A stretch of DNA of 64,000 nt from Comamonadaceae bacterium. Its GTDB lineage: Bacteria; Pseudomonadota; Gammaproteobacteria; Burkholderiales; Burkholderiaceae_C. Of this stretch, positions 63,965 through 64,000 are shown piece after piece. A program made the position numbers and the translations under genes. The stretch lies in contig JAIYAR010000013.1 in NCBI GenBank assembly GCA_027488985.1, positions 62,001-126,000 of the forward strand, written 5' to 3'. The notes beneath the pieces were generated by a model. The model ran no database searches and was not told the DNA's origin. It saw nothing but the letters and a program-made list of their open reading frames with translations. Within the stretch, counting starts at the first letter, position 1. The number at the start of each line of letters is the position of its first letter.

Positions 63965-64000
63965 GTGACTCGCCGCCTTTTCAACCCGCATGGTTCTGCC
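63965..64000 (+). CDS. Possible start of a rightward gene, cut by the window edge
   Basis: A GTG at 63965 opens a frame reading 'VTRRLFNPHGSA' to the edge, divergent from dnaE with a 101-bp gap. Only 12 codons are visible, so the product cannot be named and the start may be wrong. Confidence 0.2.
   Translation, partial: MTRRLFNPHGSA

Noticed and set aside
1-64000. CRISPR arrays, prophage, integrative elements or toxin-antitoxin pairs
   Set aside because: No regularly spaced repeats, integrase, phage structural genes or paired small toxin genes were seen.

Overview
The window looks like a contiguous chromosomal segment of a betaproteobacterium of the order Burkholderiales, most likely family Comamonadaceae (Rhodoferax-like). 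The grounds are the gene neighbourhoods (tRNA-Leu-tig-clpP-clpX-lon, ribBX-ribH-nusB, tolQRA-dnaE), the small Trp-rich protein family, Bug-type solute receptors, and a dispersed short repeat. The genus is an inference. There is no prophage, plasmid or CRISPR signal. The only mobile-element trace is a decayed IS3-type transposase fragment at about 14.6-14.76 kb.

Layout. 0-6.4 kb: a FIST sensor fragment, then a leftward malonate operon (matR, malonyl-CoA decarboxylase, a Bug-family receptor, a crotonase, malonyl-CoA synthetase). 6.5-9.5 kb: lgt, ilvD and a small Trp-rich protein. 9.6-14.6 kb: a cytochrome c, acetyl-CoA synthetase, class I fumarase and glutamate racemase. 14.6-18 kb: IS remnant, asparaginase, lexA with two tandem SOS boxes, a small hypothetical and a 2-hydroxyacid dehydrogenase. 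18-25.5 kb: a FimV-like protein, a Crp/Fnr regulator, a kinase/acyl-CoA dehydrogenase pair, an HD-GYP phosphodiesterase and a hypothetical.

25.5-32.1 kb: tRNA-Gly/Cys/Leu and the proteostasis block lon-clpX-clpP-tig, with a candidate sigma-32 promoter for lon and another tRNA-Leu. 32.2-36.6 kb: an RND efflux pump and adaptor with an operator-like palindrome. 36.7-42.3 kb: hpnCDE squalene synthesis and a penicillin-acylase-family protein. 42.3-45.5 kb: a HAD hydrolase, an HTH protein, hemH, slyX and a LysE exporter. 45.5-48.9 kb: modABC and divergent modE around a ModE palindrome. 48.9-54.1 kb: tctCBA and divergent tctDE, a tricarboxylate transporter with its two-component system. 54.1-64 kb: Hsp15, ribBX-ribH-nusB, an aminotransferase, tolQRA and dnaE.

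The most unusual feature is a roughly 42-bp repeat: a 17-nt imperfect hairpin plus a 25-nt tail. I find ten copies across the window. Seven lie inside coding sequences (crotonase, malonyl-CoA decarboxylase, MurI, the RND adaptor, HpnC, HpnE and the small protein after LexA). All seven are in frame and in linkers, loops or tails. Each orientation is read in one frame only, giving two recurring peptides. This resembles protein-coding palindromic elements such as those known from Rickettsia.
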